Assembly (NCBI RefSeq): GCF_900101865.1
Contig: NZ_FNAH01000013.1
Coordinates: forward strand, 1 to 64,000
Reading direction: 5' to 3'
DNA from: Paracoccus isoporae
GTDB taxonomy: Bacteria > Pseudomonadota > Alphaproteobacteria > Rhodobacterales > Rhodobacteraceae
DNA length: 64,000 bases
The position numbers and the translations under genes are program-made. The notes under the pieces were generated by a model that ran no database searches, was not told the DNA's origin, and saw nothing but the letters and a program-made list of their open reading frames with translations. Position 1 is the first letter of the stretch. Every line of letters begins with the position of its first letter. Positions 17,268 to 26,499 of the stretch are shown piece after piece.

Positions 17268-17783
17268 ATGACCCCTTCCGGATATCGACGCCTGATCCTG
17301 ACCCGACACGCCAAATCCGCCTGGGACGATCCGACGCTTGAGGATTTCGACCGACCGCTGAATCCGCGCGGCCGGCGGTCGGCGCTGCTGCTGGGTGATT
17401 TCCTGGCCTCGCGCGGATACGAGCCCGAGGAGGTGATCTGCTCCCCGTCCGTGCGGACGCGCGAGACCTGGCAGCGGATCTCGGATGCGACGCTGGAAGT
17501 GCGCCCGGAGCTGCGCTTCGAGGACCGGCTGTTTCACGCGCGCCCCGAGGTGATGCTGGAGGTGCTGAAAACCGCGACCCAGCAGACGGTGATGATGATC
17601 GGCCATAATCCCGGCATCGCCGATTTCGCCGCCAGCCTGCCCGCGCGGGCTCCGGTCGATCCCGATTTCCGCCGCTTTCCGACCGCTGCGACGCTGGTGG
17701 TGGATTTCCAGATCGATGACTGGTCCGAGGTCGAGCCCGGCCAGGGCAGCGTGATGGATTTCGTGCGGATCGACGGGCGCTGA
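17268..17783 (+). CDS. SixA-like phosphohistidine phosphatase family protein
   Basis: A histidine phosphatase of 171 residues. The catalytic motif is LTRHAKSAW (Arg13-His14), the second arginine lies in SPSVRTRET, and the second catalytic histidine is in MMIGHNPGIADFA. This compact form, without the insertions of sugar phosphate mutases, fits SixA, which removes phosphate from phosphohistidine in phosphotransfer proteins. A real target is not identifiable here. I chose the ATG at 17268, with GAGAGG upstream, over an earlier ATG at 17157 that adds a tail with no homology. It is convergent with prs. Confidence 0.85.
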   Translation: MTPSGYRRLILTRHAKSAWDDPTLEDFDRPLNPRGRRSALLLGDFLASRGYEPEEVICSPSVRTRETWQRISDATLEVRPELRFEDRLFHARPEVMLEVLKTATQQTVMMIGHNPGIADFAASLPARAPVDPDFRRFPTAATLVVDFQIDDWSEVEPGQGSVMDFVRIDGR

Positions 17784-17889
17784 CCCCGACCCGCGACCGC
17801 CCCGGCACCTGTCACGCGGCAATTGCCCTGCCGCGCCCGATAGAAGCTTCCCCGGCTGACCGGGCCGCACCGCCGCCGTCACGATGGCG

Positions 17890-18909
17890 CTATTCGTCCG
17901 AATACAGCCCCTCGTAGATCGGGCCCAGCGTATCCAGCTCGAACAGCGAGCTGACCGAAGTGCCGTTCCAGATGTTGATGATGGCCTGGGCGAACATCGG
18001 CGCGGTCGGCACAATGCGGATATTGGAGCAGGCCTTCACCGGATCGGGCTGGTTGATGGAATCGGTGATGACCAGCGACTTCATCACCGATTTCTGCACC
18101 CGCTCCACCGCCGGACCGGACAGCACGCCATGAGTGATATAGGCATGCACCTCGCTCGCGCCGTGATCGGTCAGAAGCTGCGCTGCTTTGCACAGCGTTC
18201 CGGCCGTGTCGCAGATGTCGTCCACGATGATGCAGGTCTTGCCCGCGACGTCGCCGATCACGGTCATGTCGGCGACCTCGCCTGCCTTTTCGCGGCGCTT
18301 GTCCACGATGGCCATCGGCACATGGATGCGCTGCGCGATTTCCCGCGCGCGGGCAACCCCGCCCACATCGGGCGAGACCACCATCAGATCGTCGATCCGG
18401 CCGCGGAAATTATGCTTGATGTCGAGCGCGAAGATCGGCGCGGCGTAGAGATTGTCCACGGGAATGTCGAAGAAGCCCTGGATCTGCGTCGCGTGCAGAT
18501 CCAGCGTCAGCACCCGGTCCACCCCGGCCTTGGACAGCATGTTGGCGACCAGCTTGGCCGAGATCGGCGTGCGCGCCTTGGCCCGGCGATCCTGCCTCGC
18601 ATAGCCGAAATAGGGAATGACGGCGGTGATCCGGTTGGCCGATGACCGCTTGAGCGCATCGGTCATGATCAGCAGCTCCATCAAATTGTCATTGGCCGGG
18701 TTCGAGGTGGACTGGATGATATACATATCCTCGCCCCGGACATTGTCGAACACCTCGACGAAAATCTCCTGATCGTTGAACCGCTCGACCCGTGCATCGA
18801 CAAGCGCGACATTCATCCCGCGATGCATCGACATGCGCCGCGCGATGGATTGCGCCAGCGGCTTGTTGGCGTTCCCGGAAATGAGTTTCGGCTCGGTCAT
18901 CGCGGGCAT
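17890..18909 (-). CDS. prs: Ribose-phosphate pyrophosphokinase
   Basis: Makes PRPP from ribose 5-phosphate and ATP, feeding purine, pyrimidine, histidine and tryptophan synthesis. Landmarks include [10 protein letters not shown], the catalytic flexible loop [17 protein letters not shown], the metal site [25 protein letters not shown], and the PRPP-binding loop [10 protein letters not shown]. With the start at 18909, which has AAGGA eight bases upstream, the protein is 339 residues, slightly longer than E. coli Prs. A second ATG three codons in is also possible. It appears to be transcribed alone. Confidence 0.97.
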   Translation of the reverse strand: MPAMTEPKLISGNANKPLAQSIARRMSMHRGMNVALVDARVERFNDQEIFVEVFDNVRGEDMYIIQSTSNPANDNLMELLIMTDALKRSSANRITAVIPYFGYARQDRRAKARTPISAKLVANMLSKAGVDRVLTLDLHATQIQGFFDIPVDNLYAAPIFALDIKHNFRGRIDDLMVVSPDVGGVARAREIAQRIHVPMAIVDKRREKAGEVADMTVIGDVAGKTCIIVDDICDTAGTLCKAAQLLTDHGASEVHAYITHGVLSGPAVERVQKSVMKSLVITDSINQPDPVKACSNIRIVPTAPMFAQAIINIWNGTSVSSLFELDTLGPIYEGLYSDE

Positions 18910-19006
18910 GAATTCGGTCCTTCGCATGCTGGATTAGGGCGATTGCAGCGGGCTTATCACCGCGCTAGCCTTCCCGCAAACCTCAACCTTTCGGCAAGGA
19001 GGGCAA

Positions 19007-19606
19007 ATGGCACATATCGACTATTATCTCGGCACGATCAGCCCGTGGTGTTACCTCGCTGGCGACCGGCTGGAGCGCATTGCGCAGGAGCATGGTGCGA
19101 CGATCACCTACAAGCCGCTCGACCTGATGCAGCTGTTTCCGCGCACCGGCGGTCAGACGCCGGGCGAGCGCCATCAGAGCCGCAAGGATTACCGCATGCA
19201 GGAGCTGGCGCGGTGGCGCGACCGGCTCGGGGTGGAGATGACGCTGCAGCCCGCGCATTTCCCGGTGAACATGGCGCCGTCCTCCTACGCGATCATCGCC
19301 GCGCAGCAGGACGGATCCGGCGACACGGGCGGGCTGGTGCAGGGATTCCTGCGCGCCGTCTGGGCCGAAGACCGCGACATTTCCGACGACGCGGTGATCC
19401 GCGAGATCCTGACCGCTGCGGGGTTCGATCCGGCCATCGCGGACAAGGGGCTGTTCGCAGGCGCCGAACAATACGGGCGCAACCTGGAGGACGCCGTCGC
19501 GGCGGGGGTGTTCGGGGCGCCGTTCTACGTGGTGCGGGACAGCGGGCAGACATTCTGGGGCCAGGACAGGCTGGATTTCCTGGCCGAGCACCTGGCCGCC
19601 GGATGA
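19007..19606 (+). CDS. 2-hydroxychromene-2-carboxylate isomerase family (DsbA-like) protein
   Basis: A 199-residue protein of the thioredoxin-fold HCCA isomerase/kappa-GST group. It opens with IDYYLGTISPWCYLAGDRL; the serine in this stretch takes the place of the redox cysteine, as in glutathione-dependent isomerases. VFGAPFYVV near the C-terminus contains the cis-proline, followed by FWGQDRLDFL, typical of the family. No naphthalene or aromatic degradation genes are nearby, so the real substrate is unknown. The ATG at 19007 follows an AAGGAGGG-type ribosome binding site. It overlaps the next gene by four bases (ATGA). Confidence 0.88.
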   Translation: MAHIDYYLGTISPWCYLAGDRLERIAQEHGATITYKPLDLMQLFPRTGGQTPGERHQSRKDYRMQELARWRDRLGVEMTLQPAHFPVNMAPSSYAIIAAQQDGSGDTGGLVQGFLRAVWAEDRDISDDAVIREILTAAGFDPAIADKGLFAGAEQYGRNLEDAVAAGVFGAPFYVVRDSGQTFWGQDRLDFLAEHLAAG

Positions 19607-20373
19607 CGCTTTACGCGCGCCAATATCCGGGCGACCCGGACCGCCCGGCGATCGGGCTGCACTGCATGATGGGCAGCAGCGCGCTGTTCGGCCCGCTGGC
19701 GGAGCATCTGGATGGCGCGGTGGATCTCTATGCGTTCGATTTTCCGGGCCATGGCCGCAGCCCCGCCTGGCTGCCCGAGGACGGGGTCGATCTGCATACA
19801 TTCGTCACCCGTCACGCGGCGCGCATGATCGAACGGCCGGTCGATCTGATCGGCCACAGCTTCGGCGCGACGGTGGCGCTGCGCATTGCCGTCGGCGTGC
19901 CGGAGGCGGTCCGGTCGCTGACCCTGGTCGAGCCGGTGCTGTTCGCCGCCGCCCCGACGCCATCGCGCGAGGCAGTGCAGGAGCGGCTGGCGCCGTTCGA
20001 GGCGGCGGGGGACTGGGACGGAATGCTGCGCCGCTTTCTGGGTGACTGGGGCGCGCCGGGCGAGATCCCGACCGACGGGCCGCGGGCCGAGCGGCTGCGG
20101 ATGCAGATGGCGATGGTGCTGGACACCAATGCCGCGCTGATGGCTGACCGCGCCCAGATCCTGCGCGAGGGCGGGCTGGAATCGGTCGACGCGCCGGTGA
20201 TGCTGATCTCGGGTGCGGAATCGCCGCCGATCGTGCACGAGATCGCCGATGCGCTGTCCGCGCGGCTGCCCGATGTGGGACGCGCGACGGTGCCGGGGGC
20301 CGGGCATATGCTGCCGCTGACCCATCCAAGCCAATTCGCCGATCTGACCCGGATGAATCTGGAACGCGCCTAG
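19603..20373 (+). CDS. Alpha/beta-fold hydrolase
   Basis: A 256-residue alpha/beta hydrolase. The nucleophile elbow is GHSFG with Ser86, the oxyanion-hole region is LHCMMGSSA, a FDFPGHGRS segment follows strand 4, and the catalytic histidine lies in GAGHMLPLTHP near the C-terminus. The substrate is unknown. The start overlaps the stop of the isomerase-like gene by four bases, so the pair is an operon and may act on the same compound. Its stop codon overlaps that of the convergent aldolase gene by three bases (CTAG). Confidence 0.88.
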   Translation: MTLYARQYPGDPDRPAIGLHCMMGSSALFGPLAEHLDGAVDLYAFDFPGHGRSPAWLPEDGVDLHTFVTRHAARMIERPVDLIGHSFGATVALRIAVGVPEAVRSLTLVEPVLFAAAPTPSREAVQERLAPFEAAGDWDGMLRRFLGDWGAPGEIPTDGPRAERLRMQMAMVLDTNAALMADRAQILREGGLESVDAPVMLISGAESPPIVHEIADALSARLPDVGRATVPGAGHMLPLTHPSQFADLTRMNLERA

Positions 20374-21413
20374 CCGCGCAGCGCCGCGATCAGCGCCTCG
20401 ACCTCGTCAGGTGTCGTGTTCCAGCTGCACACGAAGCGCACGGTCAGCGCGTCCTCGGCATCCTCCCCCAGCGAGGCCCATTTGTTATAAACCGCCCCCG
20501 CCGCGCGGGCGCGGTCATCGGCATCCACGGGCAGCACCGCAAAAACCTGGCTCGATTCGACCGGCTGCGCCAGGCGCGCGCCCTCAACCTGGCCCAGCCC
20601 ATCGGCCAGCATCGCGGCCATCTGGTTCGCATTGCGCGCCAGTTCCAGCCACAGCCCGTCATCCAGCAGCGCGTAGAACTGTGCCGAAAGATAGCGATGC
20701 TTGGACAGAAGATGGCCGCCGCGCTTGCGCAGATAGGCCATGCGGTCGGCCAGGTCGGGGTCGAAGGCCACGATCGCCTCGGCCCCGATGGCGCCGTTCT
20801 TGGTGCCGCCGAAGGACAGCACATCGACCCCGGCGCGGTGGGTGATGGCGGAGGGATCGGCGCCGCTGCCGATCACCGCATTGGCGAACCGCGCCCCGTC
20901 CATGTGCAGGGCCAGCTTGTGCTGTTTGGCGATGGCTGCAATCTCGGCGACGGTCTCGGGCTGCCAGACCCGGCCCCATTCGGTGGTGTTGGTGATCGAG
21001 ATGGCGCCGGGCTGGCCGCCGCCAATCCCCTCGCCCGCCCAGAAACTGGCCGCGTGATCCAGGGCATCCGCGTCGATCAGCCCGCCCTCGCCGCCAATCA
21101 GCGTCAGCTTCGCCCCGCCGGTGAACAGCTCCGGTGCGCCGCATTCCGAGGTCTCGATATGCGCATCCTCATGGCAGAAGATGCGCTGCCAGGGCGCAGA
21201 GATCCCGCCGAGCGAGATGGCGTTGGCTGCTGTGCCGGTGGCGACGAACAGGATCTCCGCCTCAGGCGCGTCCAGAACCTCGCGGATGCGGTCGCGCGCG
21301 GCCAGGCTCAGCCCGTCATTGCCGTAGGACGCGACATTGCCGGCATTCGCCGCCGCAAGCGCCTCCATCACCGCGGGATGCGCCCCGGCGCAGTTGTCGG
21401 ATGCGAAATTCAT
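20370..21413 (-). CDS. Low-specificity L-threonine aldolase family protein
   Basis: A PLP-dependent fold-type I enzyme of 347 residues. The PLP lysine is in SFGGTKNGA (Lys205), the metal or phosphate loop starts with FVATGTAANAISL, and HMDGARFANA contains the cofactor-binding aspartate. It cleaves beta-hydroxy amino acids such as threonine or phenylserine to glycine and an aldehyde. The precise stereospecificity cannot be read from the sequence. It is the last gene of a tight minus-strand operon (ribF, YcgN-like, this gene), overlapping its upstream neighbour by four bases. Confidence 0.9.
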   Translation of the reverse strand: MNFASDNCAGAHPAVMEALAAANAGNVASYGNDGLSLAARDRIREVLDAPEAEILFVATGTAANAISLGGISAPWQRIFCHEDAHIETSECGAPELFTGGAKLTLIGGEGGLIDADALDHAASFWAGEGIGGGQPGAISITNTTEWGRVWQPETVAEIAAIAKQHKLALHMDGARFANAVIGSGADPSAITHRAGVDVLSFGGTKNGAIGAEAIVAFDPDLADRMAYLRKRGGHLLSKHRYLSAQFYALLDDGLWLELARNANQMAAMLADGLGQVEGARLAQPVESSQVFAVLPVDADDRARAAGAVYNKWASLGEDAEDALTVRFVCSWNTTPDEVEALIAALRG

Positions 21414-21850
21414 GACAGATCCTCGATGATATGGTCTTCCCAGTCCTCTTCCGGCACCGCGGCCTCGGACACGGTCCAGCCCCGCACCGAGACCCCGGCC
21501 CGATGCACCGAATCGCGGTCGCCGCTGATGAGGTAATGCCAGTCAAAGAGCGGCTTTTTCTCGTGCCGTAGCCGATAGGCGCAGGTCGCAGGCAGCCAAT
21601 AGCTGATCGCGGCGATTTTCGCCGGTGTCAGCGACACGCATTCCGGCACATATTGATGCCGGGTCTCGTAATGCGCGCAGCGGCAGGTCTGACCGTCCAG
21701 CAGGCGGCAGGCGACGCGGGTGAAGGCAAGTTCGTCGGTGTCCTCGAATTCCAGCTTGTTCAGGCAGCATTTTCCGCAGCCATCGCACAGCGCCTCCCAT
21801 TCCTTCGGGTCCAGCTCGGACAGGGGCAGTTCCCAGAAGCGCGCGCGCAT
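21410..21850 (-). CDS. YcgN-family cysteine-cluster protein (UPF0260)
   Basis: A 146-residue protein with the cysteine-rich signature of YcgN/UPF0260: CDGCGKCC near residue 22, then CRCAHY and the VPECVSLTP segment. The spacing of eight or more cysteines suggests an iron-sulfur cluster or zinc; the biological role of the family is unknown. I chose the ATG at 21850, which overlaps the ribF stop codon by one base (TGATG); a GTG one codon earlier is also in frame. Its stop overlaps the aldolase start (ATGA), so all three genes are coupled. Confidence 0.88.
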   Translation of the reverse strand: MRARFWELPLSELDPKEWEALCDGCGKCCLNKLEFEDTDELAFTRVACRLLDGQTCRCAHYETRHQYVPECVSLTPAKIAAISYWLPATCAYRLRHEKKPLFDWHYLISGDRDSVHRAGVSVRGWTVSEAAVPEEDWEDHIIEDLS

Positions 21851-22779
21851 CACAGCGCCGCCAGGATGGTTCGGGCGGCGGCCGCGTCGCGGTCCATCTG
21901 GGCGATGAGCGCGTCGAGCCCGTCAAACTTCATCTCGGGGCGCAGGTAGTCGACAAGCGCGACCGACAGATGCTCGCCATACAGATCGCCTTCAAAATCA
22001 AATAGATAGGTTTCCAGGTTGGGCTGGTTCTGCCCGAACATGGGGCGCACGCCGAGGCTCGCCACACCCGGCCAGCGACCGCGATGCGGCCCGCCGAGCA
22101 CATCGACCATCACCGCATAGACGCCGAGCCGGGGCAGATGCAGCCCCTCCAGCGACATGTTCGCCGTCGGATAGCCAAGCGTCCGGCCGCGCTTCTCTCC
22201 GTGCAGCACCTCGCCCTCGATCCGGTGCCAGTGACCCAGCATCCGTTCTGCATCGTCGGGCCGGCCGTCGCTCAGCGCCTGGCGGATGGCGGTGGAGGAG
22301 AACTCCTCGCCGTCCTCGCCGATCAGCGGCGCAACGGTGACGCCGAAACCAAGCGTCCGGCCCAGATCCGCAAGCGTCGCCGCATCGCCCGCGCGGCCCT
22401 TGCCGAAGCGGAAATCCTGCCCGACCGTGACATGCGCCACGCCGAGCCCGTCCGCCAGCACCTCTCGCGCGAAAGCCTCGGGCGTCAGCCCCGCCAGCTC
22501 GTCGGCGAAGGGCAGTTCATAGAGATGATCGACACCGATGCGGCGCAGCCGGTTGGCGCGGGATTCGGCGTTCATCAGCCGGAATGGCGGCGCATCGGGG
22601 GCGAAATATTCGCGCGGATGCGGCTCGAAGGTGATGACGCCAAGCGGCGCATCCGCCGCCGCCCGCGCTGCATCGATGACCGCGCGATGTCCCCGGTGCA
22701 CGCCGTCGAAATTGCCCATCGCCACGGTGCTGCCGCGCGCCGCCTCCGGCAATCCGGTCCAGTGGTGATGGATGTGCAA
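21850..22779 (-). CDS. ribF: Bifunctional riboflavin kinase / FAD synthetase
   Basis: Converts riboflavin to FMN and then FAD. The N-terminal adenylyltransferase domain has VAMGNFDGVHRGH (nucleotidyl transferase HxGH-type motif) and the EFSSTAIRQAL motif. The C-terminal kinase domain begins around residue 175 with GEVLHGEKRGRTLGYPTANM, then YLFDFEGDLYG. I favour a TTG start at 22779 because GGAAGGGGG lies directly upstream and the protein then begins close to the usual N-terminus (309 residues). An in-frame ATG at 22842 would add 21 residues and lacks a clear ribosome binding site. Confidence 0.93.
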   Translation of the reverse strand: MHIHHHWTGLPEAARGSTVAMGNFDGVHRGHRAVIDAARAAADAPLGVITFEPHPREYFAPDAPPFRLMNAESRANRLRRIGVDHLYELPFADELAGLTPEAFAREVLADGLGVAHVTVGQDFRFGKGRAGDAATLADLGRTLGFGVTVAPLIGEDGEEFSSTAIRQALSDGRPDDAERMLGHWHRIEGEVLHGEKRGRTLGYPTANMSLEGLHLPRLGVYAVMVDVLGGPHRGRWPGVASLGVRPMFGQNQPNLETYLFDFEGDLYGEHLSVALVDYLRPEMKFDGLDALIAQMDRDAAAARTILAAL

Positions 22780-22871
22780 CTCGCCCCCTTCCGGGTCGGG
22801 CCCGGCACGGTAAATCCCACGGCGATGCCGCGTTTCCTGCATATCGCGCAGCAGACAGGCGGTTGCAAGCG

Positions 22872-23396
22872 TCAGCCCCGGCGCCAGGCGGCGGGGATCG
22901 CGGAGAGCAGCGCAAGCGCCTCGGCCCGGCGGTCGCGGTCGGGCAGCGGGTCTGGCTCGGCTTCAATTGCGGCCAACCGTGCGATCCAGGCATCCGGCAG
23001 CGCGAGTTGCCGCGCGCCGGCCAGTACCAGGTCCAGATACCAGTCGAACACCGGCAGGCCGGGCTGGCGGAATCGCGGGCCGGCCTGATATGTGAAGGCC
23101 AGATGCACCCTTGGGCCCTGCGTCACCTCAAGTTCGATCCGGTCGTAACCCAGCCCCACCCCCTCGAAGAGATCGAGCGCCTCGATATCCCGTGCGTCAA
23201 GCTGATAGAGCCCGCCACGCACCGTGCCCCCCGCCCAGCCCATCAAGGTGGCCTTGCCGGACCCGTCCAGCCCGATCTTGTCGAAGGCAATGTCATGGCC
23301 GGCGCAACTGGCCGCCCCGATCAGCCGGGCGGAGGGGCAGCGGGCGCGCAGCCGGGGCTCGAGCATGTTCGAGCCATAGGCGAAATACAGCGCCAA
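22872..23396 (-). CDS. Gamma-glutamylcyclotransferase-like protein
   Basis: A 174-residue protein with the cyclotransferase (BtrG/GGCT) fold. The first strand is FAYGSNM, matching the YGSN substrate loop. GGLYQLDARDIEALDLFEGVG contains the expected acidic catalytic region. Homologues cyclise gamma-glutamyl dipeptides to 5-oxoproline; the substrate here is unknown. The start appears to be a TTG at 23396, since no ATG precedes the conserved strand. It begins one base after the stop of the upstream HAD hydrolase gene, so the two are probably co-transcribed. Confidence 0.85.
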   Translation of the reverse strand: MALYFAYGSNMLEPRLRARCPSARLIGAASCAGHDIAFDKIGLDGSGKATLMGWAGGTVRGGLYQLDARDIEALDLFEGVGLGYDRIELEVTQGPRVHLAFTYQAGPRFRQPGLPVFDWYLDLVLAGARQLALPDAWIARLAAIEAEPDPLPDRDRRAEALALLSAIPAAWRRG

Positions 23397-23397
23397 C

Positions 23398-24264
23398 TCA
23401 GCGCAGCCGCCCCATGGCGTAGCTGGGTTGCAACATCTGCGGCGACAGCCAGTCGGTCAGCAGCCGGTGATCCGGGTTCTCGACATCCGCGCCCATATGT
23501 TCCGCGGCCAGACCGCCGGTAATGAAGATGGAATCCAGCCCCTCGCCCTGCGCGCCGGCAATATCGGTCTTGATCCCGTCCCCGATAACCAGCACGCGCG
23601 CATCCGGCTTCAGCGACAGCCGCCGGCGGGCGAGGTCGTAAATGGGCGGATGCGGCTTGCCGAAATAAAGCGATTCGCCGCCGAGCTGCTGATAGAACTC
23701 GGCTATCGCCCCGGCGCAATAGATCCGCCGCTCGCCCAGATCGACGACGATATCGGGGTTGGCGCAGAGCAGCTTCAGCCCCATCTCGCGGGCGATCATC
23801 AGCGAGGCGCGGTAATCCTCGGGCGCCTCCTCGTCCTCGTTGAACGGGCCGGTGCAGACGATGCCTTCGGCATCTTCCAGCTCCACCCGCGCGATCGGGT
23901 CGGCATCGGCCCATTCCGGCGGGGGATCGAAAAACGCGTCATCCTTGGCCGGTCCGAGATGCCAGACCCGCCGCCCGACCGCACCGGCGAACAGCGCGTC
24001 CTGTGCCGCATCGCCGGAGGTGACGATGGTGTCATAGGCGTCTGCCGGGATGCCCAGCCGGTCGAAGCTGGATTCGACCTGCGGGGCCGGGCGCGGTGCA
24101 TTGGTCATCAGGCACACCTGCCCGCCCCCCCGGCGGAACCGCTGCAGCGCCGCCACGGCAGCCGGGTAGGCCTCGATGCCGTTATGCACGCAGCCCCAGA
24201 GGTCGCAGAACAGAACGTCGTAATTCGCGCCGATCTCGTCGAGCGCACCGATGATGCGGGTCAT
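23398..24264 (-). CDS. HAD-family hydrolase (TIGR01459-like, NagD-type)
   Basis: A 288-residue HAD phosphatase of the NagD subclass (class IIA). Motif I is FCDLWGCVHNG with the nucleophile Asp followed two residues on by Trp instead of the usual second Asp, which is characteristic of this alphaproteobacterial subgroup. Motif II is LMTNAPR, the motif III lysine is in FGKPHPPIY, and motif IV is IGDGIKTDIAGA. The substrate is unknown. It lies upstream of the cyclotransferase-like gene with one base between them. Confidence 0.88.
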   Translation of the reverse strand: MTRIIGALDEIGANYDVLFCDLWGCVHNGIEAYPAAVAALQRFRRGGGQVCLMTNAPRPAPQVESSFDRLGIPADAYDTIVTSGDAAQDALFAGAVGRRVWHLGPAKDDAFFDPPPEWADADPIARVELEDAEGIVCTGPFNEDEEAPEDYRASLMIAREMGLKLLCANPDIVVDLGERRIYCAGAIAEFYQQLGGESLYFGKPHPPIYDLARRRLSLKPDARVLVIGDGIKTDIAGAQGEGLDSIFITGGLAAEHMGADVENPDHRLLTDWLSPQMLQPSYAMGRLR

Positions 24265-24329
24265 CTTGTCATCCTGCTTGGAATTTGGCTGCGGCCGGAG
24301 GCGGCGCCCCCGGGCCGAGGCAACCGGGA

Positions 24330-25247
24330 TCAGAACTTCAGAACCGGAATGATCTGCTTCTTGCGCGACATCACGCCGGGCAGCACCACCGTGTCACCGC
24401 TGACCGTGGTCTCGAAGGAAGCTTCGGCGATCCGCTTGACGTGGTCATTAGGCACCAGCAGCGTGGCCTCTTCCTTCAGGATATCGACGATGAACAGCAG
24501 CACCTCGTCCACCTTGTCGGCGCTCGCCACGCCGGGCATGGCGGCGATCAGCGCGTCCTTGCGGTCCAGCAGGACTTGCGGCGCGGTGGTTTCCAGCACC
24601 GAGACCCGCAGCTTGGTGTCGTCCAGATCGAATTCCTTGCTGTCCATGCGCAGCAGGTCTTCGTCGGAATAGGCAGAGACGTCGGATTTCGCCTCGAACA
24701 TCTCATTGGCGTAGTCGCCGATAGTGATCCCCAGCTCACCGGCCAGCTTCTCTGCCACGGCGCGGTCGTGATCGGTGGTGGTCGGGCTGCGGAATTCCAG
24801 CGTGTCGGACAGGATGCAGGTCAGCATGACGCCCTTCACCCAATCGGGGGCCTGGCCCATATCCTCGCCGATCAGATCGTGCATGATCGTCGCGGTGCAG
24901 GCCAGCGGGCGGATGGTGATGTTGATCGGTGCACGGGTCTTCAGACCGCCGAACAGCATGTGGTGGTCGATGATCTCGATGATCTCGGCCTCGTTGATCG
25001 TCTCGGGCAGTTCCGCCGGGTTATTGGTGTCGCAGATCACCACCCGGTCGCCCGCGCCCAGATCGGTGACGATCTTGGGCATCTCCTGCTCCCACCGCGT
25101 CAGCATCCAGGCGGCCTCGGTGTTGGTGGTGCCCTGGATGATCGCCCGCGCCGGGGTCTTGCGGATCTCGTTGAGGTACCAAGCCCAGATGATGGGCGAG
25201 CCGGTGGCGTCGGTGTCGGGCGATTTATGGGCAAGCACGGTGATCAT
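24330..25247 (-). CDS. ppaC: Manganese-dependent inorganic pyrophosphatase (class II)
   Basis: Hydrolyses pyrophosphate to phosphate. This is the DHH-family form: HKSPDTDATGSP carries the first metal ligands, VVICDTNN the next, and IIDHH is the signature. The C-terminal DHHA2 domain ends with PGVMSRKKQIIP, whose Arg-Lys-Lys binds substrate. The 305-residue length is normal. The start at 25247 has ACAGGAG close upstream. It is monocistronic or loosely linked to the HAD hydrolase gene. Confidence 0.95.
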   Translation of the reverse strand: MITVLAHKSPDTDATGSPIIWAWYLNEIRKTPARAIIQGTTNTEAAWMLTRWEQEMPKIVTDLGAGDRVVICDTNNPAELPETINEAEIIEIIDHHMLFGGLKTRAPINITIRPLACTATIMHDLIGEDMGQAPDWVKGVMLTCILSDTLEFRSPTTTDHDRAVAEKLAGELGITIGDYANEMFEAKSDVSAYSDEDLLRMDSKEFDLDDTKLRVSVLETTAPQVLLDRKDALIAAMPGVASADKVDEVLLFIVDILKEEATLLVPNDHVKRIAEASFETTVSGDTVVLPGVMSRKKQIIPVLKF

Positions 25248-25362
25248 CGCGGGCTCCTGTGCGGAAAGGGTTCGAGAATTTGCCGATCTCCTAACCTGAG
25301 CGCCCCGCAAAGTCCATCATCGCCCGGCGCTTTCGCCGGTGGCGGGATGCGTGCGCCGACGG

Positions 25363-26379
25363 TCAGAGCGGAAGCCGTTCAATGGCCCAGCCCTCCCGCT
25401 CCAGCAGGCGCAGAACGCCGTTTTCGCCGGGCAGATGCAGCGCACCGAACGCGGCGACGACCGCGCGTCCATCAGCGGCGGCATCTTGCGCAGCATCGGT
25501 CAGCGGCGCGATCCAGTTGCGGTTGCGGCGGTCCATCAGCACGTCCTGCGCCTCTGCCGTCATCGCGTCCACTTCCGCCCGCGTCAGCCCGGAGTTGCGA
25601 TAGGCGTCGAGGCGCACGAACTCCCAGACCGACCAGACATCCTGATCGGCATAGGCGTCGGCCATCGTCACGGCGTAGTCATCGGCATGGGCGGCCGAGG
25701 GCAGCGAGTAGCGGATCAGGTCGATCTCCTCCTGCGGTGTCAGCCCGCCGAAGATGGTCAGCACGGTATCCCACGGCTCCAGGGCGCGCAGCGCGACATT
25801 CTCTCGTTGCGCCACATCCATCAACTGCCGGTCGAGCCCGCCCTCCGCATCCGGTTCCGCCATCTGGCGCATCATGCAGGGCGCCAGTGACAAGATCGTC
25901 GCGGCATACCAGGGCCGCATCCGTGACGCCATCACCGCAGGCACGCCGCGCGCCTCGAGCGCCTCGGACAGCGCCTGCCAATCCTCCTGTGACAGCCGCT
26001 CGGGCAGGGTCGGCCCGTCGAGCGAGACCAGCAGACCCGGATCCGCCTCCATCCGCGCCTTCATCCGGGCCTCTTCCTCCGGACCCATCTCGACCAGCAA
26101 AGTCTCTGCCTCCGCGATCACGGGCGTCAATGCCGCGACAATGGCGTCATGGCCGGGATCATCAAAATGGAAGGTGCCGATCATGGTGATCTGCGCCGCG
26201 CCCTTCCTCGCCCGCCAGTAGAGGCCGCGATGATAGGGCATGGCTGCGCTGCGCTGCGCAATTTCGGCCCGCTGCGCCTCGGGCAGCGCCGCGATCAGAT
26301 TCTGTCCGACGCATTGCGCCGCCGCCGGCAGGGCCGCGGCGGACAGGGCCAGGACAAAAGCGATCATCGCGGATTTCAT
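25363..26379 (-). CDS. TraB/GumN family exported protein
   Basis: A 338-residue protein with a clear signal peptide (about residues 1-21, ending AAA). The TraB/GumN domain shows MIGTFHFDDP, LLVEMGPEEE, and the late GRAVVAAFGALHLPGENGVLRLLEREGW, where the GALHLPG motif matches the family GxxHxxG. Members resemble TIKI metalloproteases, with paired GxxH motifs likely to bind metal. It is probably periplasmic or lipid-anchored by other means. The substrate is unknown. It is divergent from groES-groEL. Confidence 0.88.
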   Translation of the reverse strand: MKSAMIAFVLALSAAALPAAAQCVGQNLIAALPEAQRAEIAQRSAAMPYHRGLYWRARKGAAQITMIGTFHFDDPGHDAIVAALTPVIAEAETLLVEMGPEEEARMKARMEADPGLLVSLDGPTLPERLSQEDWQALSEALEARGVPAVMASRMRPWYAATILSLAPCMMRQMAEPDAEGGLDRQLMDVAQRENVALRALEPWDTVLTIFGGLTPQEEIDLIRYSLPSAAHADDYAVTMADAYADQDVWSVWEFVRLDAYRNSGLTRAEVDAMTAEAQDVLMDRRNRNWIAPLTDAAQDAAADGRAVVAAFGALHLPGENGVLRLLEREGWAIERLPL

Positions 26380-26463
26380 GGCGCACCCCCTGTTTTTGTC
26401 GTCACGGTTTCACAGCCCCGCCGCGATGGCCAGAGCGAGGTAAGATTTTACATGAGCTTACCG

Positions 26464-26492
26464 TTGACAGGGGCGTGAGCGCCGCCTAGATC
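26464..26492 (+). promoter_or_regulatory. Promoter of groES-groEL
   Basis: A perfect TTGACA (26464-26469) and TAGATC (26487-26492) are 17 bases apart. The CIRCE element begins just after the -10 box, so HrcA bound there would block initiation. Confidence 0.7.
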
Positions 26493-26499
26493 AGCGGCA

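Noticed and set aside
18823..19602. N-terminal extension of the alpha/beta hydrolase
   Set aside because: The frame is open far upstream but passes through prs and the isomerase gene out of frame; the ATGA overlap at 19603 and the family length fix the start.
25324..25339. Terminator between the TraB/GumN gene and the pyrophosphatase gene
   Set aside because: A perfect 6-bp CCGGCG/CGCCGG hairpin exists, but it is short and has no T-run on either strand.
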